A DNA stretch of 64,000 nt from Galeopsis tetrahit. Its lineage: Eukaryota; Streptophyta; Magnoliopsida; Lamiales; Lamiaceae. The notes below the pieces were generated by a model. It did no database searches. It was not told where the DNA came from and saw nothing but the letters and a program-made list of their open reading frames with translations. How positions within the stretch are numbered: the stretch's first letter is position 1; every line of letters begins with the position of its first letter. Positions 10,554 to 20,900 of this stretch are shown piece by piece. Location of the stretch: contig OY776133.1 of NCBI GenBank assembly GCA_963675135.1, positions 39,711,494 through 39,775,493 on the forward strand. Reading direction: 5' to 3'. The position numbers were made by a program, and so were the translations under genes.

Positions 10554-13500
10554 CTATAGGCAAGTAGGATCTAAATCAATTAGCCCTAGACTAATGCATA
10601 ACTCACGAAATCGTGCCTCAGCTAATGGTTTTGTAAAAATATCAGCTCTTTGAAAATCAGTATGAATCTTTTCCATGCGAATATCCTTCTTTTCTACATG
10701 ATCACGTATGAAATGATGCTTCACATCAACATGCTTACATCGTGTGTGTAAAACAGGATTTTGTGTAATGGCAATTGCACTATTACTATCACAGAAAATA
10801 GGAACATTTGATTCATGTATGTTGTAATCTCTAAGCTGTTGCATGAGCCAGAGTAGTTGACTACAACAGCTACCAGCAGCCATGTACTCGGCTTCGGTAG
10901 TTGAAGTTGCAACACTAGTCTGCTTTTTAGAAAACCAAGATATGAGTTTTGTGCCTAGAAATTGACAAGAACCAGAAGTAGATTTCCTATCTATTCTACA
11001 GCCTCCAAAGTTTGAGTCTGAATAGCCACTTAAGGATAGATCATCATTTGAGGGATACCATATACCACGATTGATGGTCCCTTTCAAATATTTCAAGATC
11101 CTTTTGGTGGTTTCCATGTGACTTTCTTTTGGATTGGCTTGGAATCGAGCACAAACACCAACAGAGAATGCAATGTCTGGTCTACTAGCAGTTAGGTACA
11201 GTAGGGAACCAATTAAACCACGGTAATAGGATTGGTCAGCACATTTACCGTTCTCATCTGGATCCATTCTGTAAGTTGGTTGCATTGGTACGCCAGTAGA
11301 CTTACAAGTTTTGATCCCATACTTGTCTAGAAGATTTCTAGTGTACTTCGCCTGATTTATGAAAATACCTTCTGGAGTTTGTTTTACTTGAAGACCAAGA
11401 AAGTAATTCATTTCACCCATCATAGACATCTCAAATTTACTTTGCATGAGTGTTGAAAAATTTTCACTCAGCTTTTTGTTAGGTGACCCAAAAATGATGT
11501 CATCTACGTAAATTTGGACGAGTAAAATGTCCTTCCCTTCTTGTCTTCTGAACAAGGTTCGATCGACCTTGCCCTTAGTAAAACCATTTTCCAATTGAAA
11601 GAGAGAGAGAGTGTCATACCATGCTCTTGGAGCTTGCTTTAATCCGTACAAGGCTTTCTTCAATCTGTACACCTGGTTGCCTTTGACTTCGAAACCTGGA
11701 GGTTGTTCAACATACACTTCTTCCGCAAGAATACCGTTAAGAAATGCACTTTTGACATCCATTTGATATACAGTAAACTTCATGTGAGCAGCATATGCAA
11801 GGAACAATCTAATGGCTTCTAGTCTAGCAACAGGAGCATATGTTTCATCATAGTCTATGCCTTCAGCTTGTGAATAGCCTTGGGCGACTAGTCTAGCCTT
11901 ATTCCTAACGACTAAATCATTCTCATCTTTCTTATTCTTGAAAATCCATCGAGTGCCAACTACATTATGATGTTTCGGCCTATCGACAAGTTCCCAGACG
12001 TTGTTTCGAACAAACTGGTTCAACTCGTCTTGCATAGCGATGATCCAATTACTATCAGCCAATGCCTCTTTAACAGTGGTAGGCTCAATAGCAGAGAGGA
12101 AACAACACCAGCAAAACATAGTTGGACTAGGCTGTTCTTGCGACTCAAAGAGTTGTCGTCTAGTCTTTACACCAATAGTAGAGTCACCAATGATATTTTC
12201 AGTATCATGCGCAGATTTCCATGTTTTCCTATTCTTAACAGGAATACTATCATCATCTATATCATGTACAGCATCATGCATGTCAACATCATTTGTATCA
12301 TCAACAGATCTACCAGGAGTAGATGAGTCAACTAGAGTAGGCATGTCAACTGGTCTAGAAGACTTACCTTGAGCACTTACTTTCTCCTTGTCATCAGATT
12401 CGAGAGCTTTCATGAATGGATTGTAGGCTTGAACGGATTCATATACCTCTGAATCTTTGTCAGATTCGATCGTTAGATCAGTTACCTTCTTACTGATCTT
12501 GTCGGCAGACGAGTCCTGTTGAGATTCATCGAAAACCACATGTGGTGTTTCTTCCACACAAAGAGTTGAGTAGTTGAATACCCTAAATGCTTTGCTAGTC
12601 GAGGAGTATCCTAAAAATATCCCCTCGTCTGCTTTAGCATCGAAAGCATTCAACTTGCTCTTTCCATTGTTGTGGATGAAACACTTACAACCAAATATAT
12701 GAAAATATGAAACTCTGGGTTTTCTACCTTTCCAAACCTCATAAGGTGTCTTGCCTAGAGCCTTGTTGATCGCGCTTCTGTTTTGTGAATGGCATGCAGT
12801 ATTGATAGCTTCGGCCCAAAACTTTTGAGGAGTGTTGAACTCAGCTAACATGGTCCTACAGGCTTCTTTAAGTGTTCGATTCCTCCTTTCTGCTACACCG
12901 TTTTGTTGTGGTGTCCTAGCTGCACTAGTAAGATGCTGGATACCACATTTAGTACAGAAATCTTTAATATAGCAGTTAATGAACTCAGTTCCCTTGTCAC
13001 TACGAATCTTGACAATGGACTGGTTCTTCTCAACTTGTAACTTCTTCAACAGTTCAGGCAGAAGTGTTTGTGTATCACTCTTCTTGTGTAGGAAGACTAC
13101 CCAAGTAAACTTAGAATAGTCATCTACGACAACAAGTGTGTACCTTCTACCATTCAAGGTTGGAGGAGTTATTGGACCATGAAGATCCATATGTAGGAGT
13201 TCTAGGACTCTACTAGTTGAGAGAGTAGGAATTGACTTAAAAGAACCTTTAACCTGTTTACCCTGTTGACAGGCCGTGCATACATGTGACTTGTAGTAAA
13301 CTTCATTGGGAATACCTTCAACAAGGTAATCTCTGGCTATCTTATTAAGAACCTTAAAGTTTAGATGACAAAGGCGTCTGTGCCAGAGCCACCCAAGCTC
13401 TTTAGGATTCTTAGTAAGTAGACAGGTGTCCCTCGGACAACTGTTCCAGTTCACTATGTACACACTTCCTTGTCTTACGCCGACTAGTAGGACTGTGTGC

Positions 13501-13826
13501 GTCCTTTTGTCAATGATTTCGCATTTGCGGCTCTTGAACTGCACCTTGTAACCACGATCACAAAACTGAGAAACAGAGAGTAAATTATATTTCAAACCTT
13601 CAACATATGAGACATCTTGGATCTCAACGTCTCCATTCCGGATGTAACCAAATCCTTTAGTGACAGCAGTGGAGCTATCACCAAATATCACTTTTGGTCC
13701 TTCTTGCTCATGGTAGCTTGATAAGAGAGCCTTGGTACCAGTCATGTGGTGCGAACAACCACTGTCTATGTACCAGGTTTCTCCTACTGAGCCACCCTTC
13801 TTATACAAGTCAAGTCGACCCTGCAA
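10554..13826 (-). CDS. pol: copia pol of element 1 (protease, integrase, RT, RNase H)
   Basis: About 1,090 codons in one open frame, in copia order. The protease active site is the DSG in WYIDSGC (~residue 21). The integrase has an HHCC zinc site (HRRLCHLN ... CTACQQGK), the first catalytic Asp in LLHMDLHG, the second in RSDKGTEF and the Glu in PQQNGVAERRNRTL. The reverse transcriptase has YVDD near residue 774, and the RNase H domain lies near 935-1060. One RNase H oddity is SDSNFGG where the relatives have SDSDFGG. The first codon listed is TTG and there is no convincing AUG. The frame is the same as gag, separated by TAA 13860-13862 and TGA 13836-13838, so Pol must be made by a recoding or splicing event. 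All key residues for cDNA synthesis and integration appear intact. Confidence 0.95.
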   Translation of the reverse strand: MQGRLDLYKKGGSVGETWYIDSGCSHHMTGTKALLSSYHEQEGPKVIFGDSSTAVTKGFGYIRNGDVEIQDVSYVEGLKYNLLSVSQFCDRGYKVQFKSRKCEIIDKRTHTVLLVGVRQGSVYIVNWNSCPRDTCLLTKNPKELGWLWHRRLCHLNFKVLNKIARDYLVEGIPNEVYYKSHVCTACQQGKQVKGSFKSIPTLSTSRVLELLHMDLHGPITPPTLNGRRYTLVVVDDYSKFTWVVFLHKKSDTQTLLPELLKKLQVEKNQSIVKIRSDKGTEFINCYIKDFCTKCGIQHLTSAARTPQQNGVAERRNRTLKEACRTMLAEFNTPQKFWAEAINTACHSQNRSAINKALGKTPYEVWKGRKPRVSYFHIFGCKCFIHNNGKSKLNAFDAKADEGIFLGYSSTSKAFRVFNYSTLCVEETPHVVFDESQQDSSADKISKKVTDLTIESDKDSEVYESVQAYNPFMKALESDDKEKVSAQGKSSRPVDMPTLVDSSTPGRSVDDTNDVDMHDAVHDIDDDSIPVKNRKTWKSAHDTENIIGDSTIGVKTRRQLFESQEQPSPTMFCWCCFLSAIEPTTVKEALADSNWIIAMQDELNQFVRNNVWELVDRPKHHNVVGTRWIFKNKKDENDLVVRNKARLVAQGYSQAEGIDYDETYAPVARLEAIRLFLAYAAHMKFTVYQMDVKSAFLNGILAEEVYVEQPPGFEVKGNQVYRLKKALYGLKQAPRAWYDTLSLFQLENGFTKGKVDRTLFRRQEGKDILLVQIYVDDIIFGSPNKKLSENFSTLMQSKFEMSMMGEMNYFLGLQVKQTPEGIFINQAKYTRNLLDKYGIKTCKSTGVPMQPTYRMDPDENGKCADQSYYRGLIGSLLYLTASRPDIAFSVGVCARFQANPKESHMETTKRILKYLKGTINRGIWYPSNDDLSLSGYSDSNFGGCRIDRKSTSGSCQFLGTKLISWFSKKQTSVATSTTEAEYMAAGSCCSQLLWLMQQLRDYNIHESNVPIFCDSNSAIAITQNPVLHTRCKHVDVKHHFIRDHVEKKDIRMEKIHTDFQRADIFTKPLAEARFRELCISLGLIDLDPTCL

Positions 13827-13970
13827 TGAAGATATTCAATAATTTAGGTACCCATTTGTTTATTGGGGTCCTTGGGGGTTAGTCGTGTTCAGAGGAATCC
13901 AAATATACATTGGAGTCTTGAACAAGTTCGATCTTTTAAGCTTTCGCCCATATTTGTTACAAAATAAGAC
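13821..13970 (-). other. candidate 150-nt in-frame retained intron at the gag-pol junction
   Basis: On the minus strand, GCAG|GGT at 13821 follows a pyrimidine-rich stretch (TATCTTCATTGCAG) and looks like a 3' splice site. An AAG|GTCTTA at 13971/13970 could be a donor, although its +3 to +6 bases are weak. Removal of the 150 nt would take out both in-frame stops and keep gag and pol in frame. The same arrangement is identical in element 2 (25853-26002). This is inference from sequence only. Confidence 0.35.
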
Positions 13971-16412
13971 CTTGTTGTCCTTAACTGGCCTATCAGTCGA
14001 GTTCGGGTCTACTCTTTGGAGATAGCCTTTCGACTTAATCTCTACTTGAGCAGGCACTGGTCTATGATAGTCAGAGTAGGGCTTGTAAGCATTGGGTCCA
14101 TACGGTTTATAGACGCGTTTGGGTCTTTCCTCACTAATAATATCATATGACAAAGGTGGAGGATATAGGACAGGTTGTATACGATATTTCGGAGTTACCT
14201 GTCTAGGTCTAGACGAGTAGAGCTGAGACTGCCTTATGAAAGGAGGTCTAGGCTCTTGTCGTCTAGTCTGTACCTGTCTAGTACTCGTCTCCTCAGGATA
14301 CCAGTCCTCGTATCTAACCTGGTTGGGTCGTCCACGATTAGTGGTCCTTTGAAGATTAGTTCTAGGTTGAACAGGCTTGCTGTTACCATTCTTTTTACCT
14401 CCCTTGGTAATCGGAATGTTAACTCGAGCTTGTTTAGGTACAGTACCTTTAGAAGGAGTTCCAATATCGTATATCATTGGTCCTTTTCCTTTATCATTTG
14501 GCAAAAATCTTGTTTTAATAGTAGTAGGGTTCTTAATGACTCGAGTAGACGAGCTAGATGACTCAGCACCTATACCTGTCTTGTCACCTGGGTCTCTATA
14601 CCTATCTGACAATTCAAGGTTAATCTTTGAAGAGTTAACCAGGTCAGTAAGTTTGAGATCAAGTGTGACAACCTCGGTCTCTAAGAACTTATTACGTTCT
14701 TCAAGTCTATTGCACTTGCTCTTTAAAACATTAAATTCATTTCTCTCAGTTGCATGTGTCTTAAGTAGGTCTTGATATAACCTGTCTGTCAATGCACACT
14801 TTTCTTTGAGTTGTCTTAACTCTTCAGTCAAACGTTCATTTAGGACTGTTATATTAGGATCTACTTTGGACTGAGCTTCCTTAAGATCAATGATTTCTTG
14901 TTTTAATGCAATGTTTTCATCACTGACTTCGATGAATGCTTGATTAGCAAGTAGAAGGTCGTCTTCAATAGCACTAGTCGAGTGCTGAGGACTACTTCCT
15001 ACTTCACTACTAGCAGTGTCACTTTCATCAGTTTCTGAATCATCACAAGATTGAAAAGATGTAGCAGATGATACCTCTTGGTCGATTTTAGCCATGCAAC
15101 ATAGGCCATCATCTACTATGAATGCTTCGTCGTGATCTTGATCAGTTGAGTGACTAGATACGGACGATGGCAACTCGTCTGAATCCGAATCAGAGTCATC
15201 ATTGGCCATCATTGCCTTCTTGCCACGGTTGTATCTTCTTTCCCTTCGAGCTTTACGTTCTTCTTGATCGTCAGTGCTCAGGTCTGGACATTCATATATG
15301 TAGTGACCTGGCTTTTCGCAGTTGTAGCACAAGAGATCATTAGTAGCCTTTTTAATAGGAGATTTATCCCTACGTTTATCACGTCTATCGGAACGCTGAA
15401 TCTTCCTATCGTCAGACTCTCTATCTTGCCTATTACCTTTCGAGACTTCGTCTCTCCTTTCGGACGAGTTTCGGTCTCGTCTGGTCTCAGACGAGTTCTT
15501 AGAAGTAGATGCTCTATGATCCCTATAGAACTTCTTGTATCTTCCGAAACGTTTATTCAGCCTATCAAACTTTCTAACCATGAGGCTCACCTGATCCTTC
15601 AGACTAAGATCAGTATCCAACTCATCTTTCGCAGAGGCAGACTTAGTCTTAGACTTAGACCTGTCTACCTTAGAGGACTTAGAAGAGCTAGACTTAAAGG
15701 CAACGTTCTTGGATACAGCATGTTCTCTATCACTACTCGCTAGTGGTTCATCTTCATCTAAATCAAACTCATGAGCCTTCAGAGTTTGAAACATGGTCTC
15801 TGCACTCCAAGCATCTATATCTTGGGTATTCTTAACTATCATCTTTACCATTTTCCATCGAGAATCTAAGCTCTTAAGAATCCTAAGATTGATTTCACGA
15901 GGAGTATAAGTTTTACCAAGAACTTCAAGGTCATTCATGATTTTAGTGAAACGAGTATCCAGCTGGTCGATAGTTTCGCCAGCTTTCATCCGAAATGATT
16001 CAAATCTTTGGACAGCAGTGGATAATTTGCTCTCCTTGATCAGGGATGTCCCTTCACAAATGATAGCTAATCTGTCCCACATCTCTTTGGCAGTCTTACA
16101 TTTTAACACTTTTCCTAGATACTCGTTAGGAAGGGTGTGTAAAATATAATTCTTTGCCAAACTATCCAAATTATTTTGACGCATTTCTTCTGAGGTTAGA
16201 TCAGACCTTGGTTTCTTGACGAGGGTGCCAATTGGTTTGTCTTTGTCAAGATTTGCAGTGTTTGGAACCATTGTCACGATCGGACCCTCGGTCACAACAG
16301 AGATCATTAGATCGTGCGTGGAGCTGAAGATAGCCTCCATTCGCAACTTCCAGTAGTCGTAGTCTTGAACCTGGAACTTGGGTAACTTGTTAGCGCTGAT
16401 CTCAAGAGACAT
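13860..16412 (-). CDS. gag: copia gag of element 1
   Basis: 850 codons from ATG 16412-16410 to TAA 13860-13862. The N-terminal half (to ~residue 220) has the capsid-type pattern of plant copia Gag proteins (YDYWKLRMEAIF, later KEMWDRL and ESFRMKAGETI). It is followed by a Ser/Arg/Lys-rich region and a CCHC zinc knuckle (CYNCEKPGHYIYEC, ~361-374) for RNA binding. Then come an acidic stretch, a coiled-coil segment (~500-600) and a basic C-terminal tail. The length is large for a copia Gag, as is usual for the SIRE group. It should form the cytoplasmic virus-like particle that packages the element RNA. Confidence 0.93.
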   Translation of the reverse strand: MSLEISANKLPKFQVQDYDYWKLRMEAIFSSTHDLMISVVTEGPIVTMVPNTANLDKDKPIGTLVKKPRSDLTSEEMRQNNLDSLAKNYILHTLPNEYLGKVLKCKTAKEMWDRLAIICEGTSLIKESKLSTAVQRFESFRMKAGETIDQLDTRFTKIMNDLEVLGKTYTPREINLRILKSLDSRWKMVKMIVKNTQDIDAWSAETMFQTLKAHEFDLDEDEPLASSDREHAVSKNVAFKSSSSKSSKVDRSKSKTKSASAKDELDTDLSLKDQVSLMVRKFDRLNKRFGRYKKFYRDHRASTSKNSSETRRDRNSSERRDEVSKGNRQDRESDDRKIQRSDRRDKRRDKSPIKKATNDLLCYNCEKPGHYIYECPDLSTDDQEERKARRERRYNRGKKAMMANDDSDSDSDELPSSVSSHSTDQDHDEAFIVDDGLCCMAKIDQEVSSATSFQSCDDSETDESDTASSEVGSSPQHSTSAIEDDLLLANQAFIEVSDENIALKQEIIDLKEAQSKVDPNITVLNERLTEELRQLKEKCALTDRLYQDLLKTHATERNEFNVLKSKCNRLEERNKFLETEVVTLDLKLTDLVNSSKINLELSDRYRDPGDKTGIGAESSSSSTRVIKNPTTIKTRFLPNDKGKGPMIYDIGTPSKGTVPKQARVNIPITKGGKKNGNSKPVQPRTNLQRTTNRGRPNQVRYEDWYPEETSTRQVQTRRQEPRPPFIRQSQLYSSRPRQVTPKYRIQPVLYPPPLSYDIISEERPKRVYKPYGPNAYKPYSDYHRPVPAQVEIKSKGYLQRVDPNSTDRPVKDNKVLFCNKYGRKLKRSNLFKTPMYIWIPLNTTNPQGPQ

Positions 16413-16592
16413 GATTTCAAGAAATAAGTGCTAAGTAGTTTTATGATCAAGAAGCAGATAGATCAGTAACAGGGAACAAGAAACAGATAGAACAAGTATA
16501 GATCAAGAACACGTAGGCAAGTACAATCACGGACCAAGACTTCACCCTTAGTCTTAAGTCGGTTATCAAGAAACAGCAGTACGAAAACCACT
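16413..16592 (-). other. 5' leader between primer site and gag, element 1
   Basis: About 180 bp of untranslated leader with repeated GATCAAGAA-like words. It would be expected to hold packaging and dimerisation signals, but none can be identified by eye. Confidence 0.5.
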
Positions 16593-16604
16593 GCTCTGAT
16601 ACCA
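16593..16604 (-). other. primer binding site of element 1 (tRNA-iMet)
   Basis: TGGTATCAGAGC on the minus strand, two bases inside the LTR end. This matches the 3' end of plant initiator tRNA-Met, the usual primer for plant copia elements. The same site is at 28626-28637 in element 2. Confidence 0.93.
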
Positions 16605-16606
16605 CT

Positions 16607-17779
16607 TGTAGGTCCCCAAAGTTGAGTTAATAACGAGTAAGCTAGTGAAAATGTCTAGAGGGGGATGAATAGACTTTTCAAAAATCTATCGAAATATCAG
16701 AATACAATATGCGGAATAACGAAATTAACAATGAGCCCAATCTAAGTTTATACTCAACTTCAAAATTCGAGAACTCTGTTCTACACTCAACTTGTCTTGT
16801 TCAGTTATGTGTGTAAACAATTAAACAGTTAAGCAATTAAAACAGTAAACAACACAAACAATTTATAGTGGTTCGACAACTTGTCTACATCCACTCTCAC
16901 AAACCCAGTTGTGATGTTTCCACTAAACTCTTCCAATCGAGTACAAAGTGTATTTTCCTGTGATTTTAAGTCCCAAGAAGAAGACTTAGATCTTCAAAGA
17001 CTATACCACCAGATACGTCTATGATCTAACTAGAAATTTAACAAGTATCTAGCACCTTGATAAAACAACAAAAACTAAAAACTTCTTTGTCTTCAGTAGT
17101 AACCTTCTTGATTCTTCACTTGTCTTCTGGCTTCTTTCTGAAGTTCAACTCTGAGAGTAAATTTGCTTGAGTACGTCTTTATTTGCTTCAGTATATCGAG
17201 TTTCAGTAGTCTATCAGTAGTCTTGAATCGATAACCACCATGAAGTATTTATAGACTTCTGATTTCAAGAACTTAGGTAGTTGTAACCAACTCTTCTTGA
17301 AAAACTATCTTCAACTGAATCTTCTTATCAATCCACACGTTTCTTGTTACGAATTAGTTATTTCATAACTAACTTCTTCATCTTTATCTTTACACGCGTA
17401 TTTGTAACTAACACCAAGTTGACCTGTCTTGTTTTGTAGTCCACCTGTCTTGAGTAGTAGACTTCAACTCTTCTTCTTCAGTCTTCACGTGCGATCTTCA
17501 ATAATAGACTATACTAATCCTAACAAGACTATTTACATTACATTAAGCTTTATAAAATAGCTTAGTCAACTTATAAACTATACAATCAATCTATCTATTA
17601 CAATAAAAAATCATGAGCTCTATACAACAATTATCATAGCTCAATAACAATCTAACATATACAAATAGCATAGATCAGTCAACACTTAGAAAATATTCAA
17701 ACTACTTTTGGCTTATCAAAACTTCATCTTTTATCTTTAATCATCATGTAGGACTTGTCCTAGGATTCATATCCCAACA
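16607..17779 (-). repeat. LTR-B, shared and recombinant LTR
   Basis: 1,173 bp, TGTAGG...CCAACA. It has a primer site on its left and a polypurine tract on its right, so it is at once the 5' LTR of element 1 and the 3' LTR of element 2. From 16607 to about 17672 it follows LTR-A. From about 17671 to 17779 it follows LTR-C, for example ACTACTTTTGGC rather than ACTACTTTTTGGC, and the TTTATCTTTAATCATCATG block. At the switch, about 105 bp present in both LTR-A and LTR-C are missing, with a 2-bp TA overlap. Confidence 0.92.
17246..17254 (-). promoter_or_regulatory. TATA box of LTR-B
   Basis: CTATAAATA on the minus strand, followed by ACTTCATGG as in LTR-A and LTR-C. It would drive element 1 transcription. 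Confidence 0.65.
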
Positions 17780-17793
17780 ATTTCCCCCTTTTT
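17780..17793 (-). other. polypurine tract of element 2
   Basis: AAAAAGGGGGAAAT on the minus strand, directly adjoining LTR-B. Its presence proves that LTR-B also serves as the 3' LTR of element 2. Confidence 0.88.
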
Positions 17794-17977
17794 GATGAAG
17801 CCAAAACTACTTGAATCTTTTCTCAATAGTAGACTAGTTAAGTAGTTATCTTGTCTTAACACCAAATAGTACTTTATCTTTTCATTCATTCAAGATAATA
17901 CCAGTAGATATTACACATACTTAAAAAACAACTAAGTATCAGAGCAAAAAAACTTTCATATCAAACCATATAATCAA

Positions 17978-20900
17978 CTAATCTGAAAGAGTACCTCCTT
18001 CTGGATTCGGAACATTGAACGCATCTAGAAGTCTTCTGTGAATAATACTGATATGATCTTCATCATCAATCTTCTCTTTTTCGAGTAGTTCTTCTTCGAA
18101 TTTCTTGATTTGATTCATATCAACCCTTTTTCCAGAACTAGTCATGGGACACTTCCATTTCGGAAAACTAGGAACAAGAATGTTAAAGTTTGCACCAGCA
18201 GATATCCTTATGATCAAATTCCAGAGCATCCTATGCTGTCCTTCCATGAATTTGTCAAATACAGAGTAAAGGTCATCAGAGTTATCAGAATCTCCAAACT
18301 TCCTGATAATCCAGTGATCTAGTTCCCATTGCCTCTTCACCTTCATCCATTCTTGACGATGTTCTTTGTCAATAAAGTAGTCAATGAACTTGTCTTCCAT
18401 CAGATCTTCATCAGTCTTTAGATTCAGCAAATTCTCTATGTGTTTTCCAACTTTCTTTTGATTAGCATAGTGAGTTTCATCACTTGGATCAACAACCTTT
18501 TGCTTCTTCACGACTGTTGTCTCAGGAGTAGGTTCTTCTATATGAATAGACTTCCTTTTTGATACAGATCATGTCTGAGCTTCAGCTTCAGGAGATGCAA
18601 TAGCCTTGCCCTTCTCCTTCTTCTTCAACTCATCTGCTTCAGCCTTAGCTTGCTTAGCTTGCTCAAGTTCTGCAGTTTTAACCAACTTGCCTTTGCCTCT
18701 CTTAGGCCTTCTAAGATCTTGTATAGCTTCAGCAGCATCTTTAACCTCTGGTTCAGCACTAGATTTGTCTTTTCCACCTTCAGGAGTAACATCAACTCGA
18801 CTCATCTCTTCCCCCTTTTTGGCTTCATCAGATGCCCTGAGAGAGAATAGAGAAGTGAACCGAGTCATCTCTTCCATCATAGCTTGCTTCATAAGGTTCG
18901 TAGCTCTTTCAATCTGCCTTTCATGAGAACCATCTTGACTCAACTTGTCTAGTTTGGTCGCCACCAACTCCAGCTTCTGAGTAGATAAGTTCAACTCATT
19001 CTTAAAATGTGTTGCAGTCAGACGCAGCTTCCTGTTCTCTTCAGTCATAGCACTGATAATTTCTTTTGCTTGTGCTAACTGATCAAAGGCTTCTTTTCTC
19101 TGAACATCAGCAACCTCGATTTTGGCTCTATAGACTCTTTCCATCTTTCTGGATTCAGTAGCTAGAACACGAGCAAAATCATCAGAGCTCTTCTCCGAAT
19201 ATTCAACTTGATTCTGGAGAAATCCTTCAATTTGATTAAACATCTCTTGTCTGAAATCATTATCCAACTGATTGACTTCATTCATAATCATCTCTTTTGA
19301 ACTTGTCACAAGGACACTATTCTGTTCAACAAGAGTCTTCTTAAGCTCGGATTTGAGAAATTCATCAATAGACGACTTGATAATCATCTATTGAGGCAGC
19401 TGGGATAGCTTGAGATGTTTGTCCAACTTCAACATGAACAGCTTCTACCATAATCTCATCACCTGGAATCGATAAAGCTTCCACCAACTGGCCTTCTGGA
19501 GTAGTAGTCAAGACCTCGTCTTCAACTAGTTCAGCCTCTGGAAGCACACTTCCAGCAATAGCTTTTAGGTTTAGTTGGGGAGAGTAAGGAATGATGGCTA
19601 ACCTTGCTTCATGAGCCTTCCTTTCAGCATCAGCCAATTCCTTTTTCAATAAAGCGTGCAACTTCTCCATGTATCCACATATCTCAATGGGTAGTAGAAA
19701 ATCAGTGTATCGATTAATAAACTTGAAATCTGACCTTGGACCGTTAGCATGATCCATTTGAAATCTGAACACAATGCCTCTCAACTGATCTGAGACATTG
19801 TCTAGCTCTATGACCGGATCTGTAGACTGGATCAACTCAGCTTGTTCAGCTTCAATCATCACAATATCTTGCACAAAGTCAGATTCTGAAACCTGAACGC
19901 CCACATCAAACTGAAATTCTGAACTCATCAAGTCATCAGAAATACCCAGTAACCTCTTAGCAAGAGCAGTAATAGCATGATTTGGAAATAATTCAGAGTG
20001 ATCTCGAACACCACTGTTCTCCTTTTGTTCCATCTCCCAATCCATGAAATTCGAAATTCCACCCTTTCCTAGGATGACTTCGAACAAGTCGTCTGTTGAA
20101 GACTTCTTTAATGCAACCCAGGTGCATATACGTAGAAGCTTCTCAAACTGCTCTGACGAGTAGTCGACTTCGATAGATGAGAGCTGCTTCTTCAGATTCT
20201 TGCTCATCTTCGATCGAATTCTCTTCTCTCTTAAACACATCGGGTAGTAGACCAAGGATTCGAATCTAACTTCAGACGGGGTCTGAGTAGGTGGGGTCCC
20301 TAACTCAGTTGTTGCAGTGGCAACTGGTGTCTTGTCTGAAGTAGATGGGTTGATAGGTTCAACATATTCTGTTGAAGGTAAGGATAGAATTTGGTCTGTG
20401 GTTTCTGTGGGCTTTGATGTGTCTAGGATTGGTGTGACAACTGTCGGAGTATCAGTTGTGTCAATTATGGGAGTGTTTAGGGGTAGGCTGGCTCTCAGCG
20501 GATGTGCTGCCAGCACTTGCGAGGTTGAGGTAATAGGTCTGGGCCTAGATCGATGTGATCTAGCCTTGGTTCGAACAGAAGAGTGAGAGAGAGGAATTGA
20601 CAAAGGTTGAGAAGATGTACCAACCTGAATACTTGACTCTTCTGGTGGAGAGGACGACCCAACTTGCACAAGAGTGTACAATTCTGGAATTTGATCACTT
20701 GGCTCCTTTTCTTGTTCGGACTCCTCTTCCGACTGAGTCTTCTCAGAGTCATCTGCACTAGACGAGTCTTGTGCAGCTTTCTTCGATTCTTCAATTGACT
20801 CATCCTCCGATGCACTAGTCGAGGCAGCATACGGCAAGGCTTCCATAGGATCAATGCGAGCTTGCCTAGGTGCAGCTGGCCTAGCAGCAGCCTGCTTCTT

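Larger units (their letters stand above)
4762..17779 (-). mobile_element. SIRE-like copia element 1 (LTR-A to LTR-B), 13.0 kb
   Basis: In sense order on the minus strand it has LTR-B (5'), a tRNA-iMet primer site, gag, pol, spacer, ORF3, polypurine tract and LTR-A (3'). Gag and pol are each a single open frame and only ORF3 has a nonsense codon. It shares LTR-B with element 2. The left junction (TTATC before TG at 4762) lies inside the ORF3 of element 0. LTR-A and the matching part of LTR-B differ at roughly seven positions by eye over about 1.05 kb, so insertion is recent on a plant time scale. Confidence 0.9.

Noticed and set aside
13836..13862. Simple programmed -1 frameshift to make Gag-Pol
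   Set aside because: Pol is in the same frame as gag. A -1 shift reads WVPKLL and then hits a stop near 13810 without entering the pol frame.
14175..14775. Plus-strand ORFs over the gag gene
   Set aside because: They are antisense shadows of gag and recur over element 2 for the same reason.
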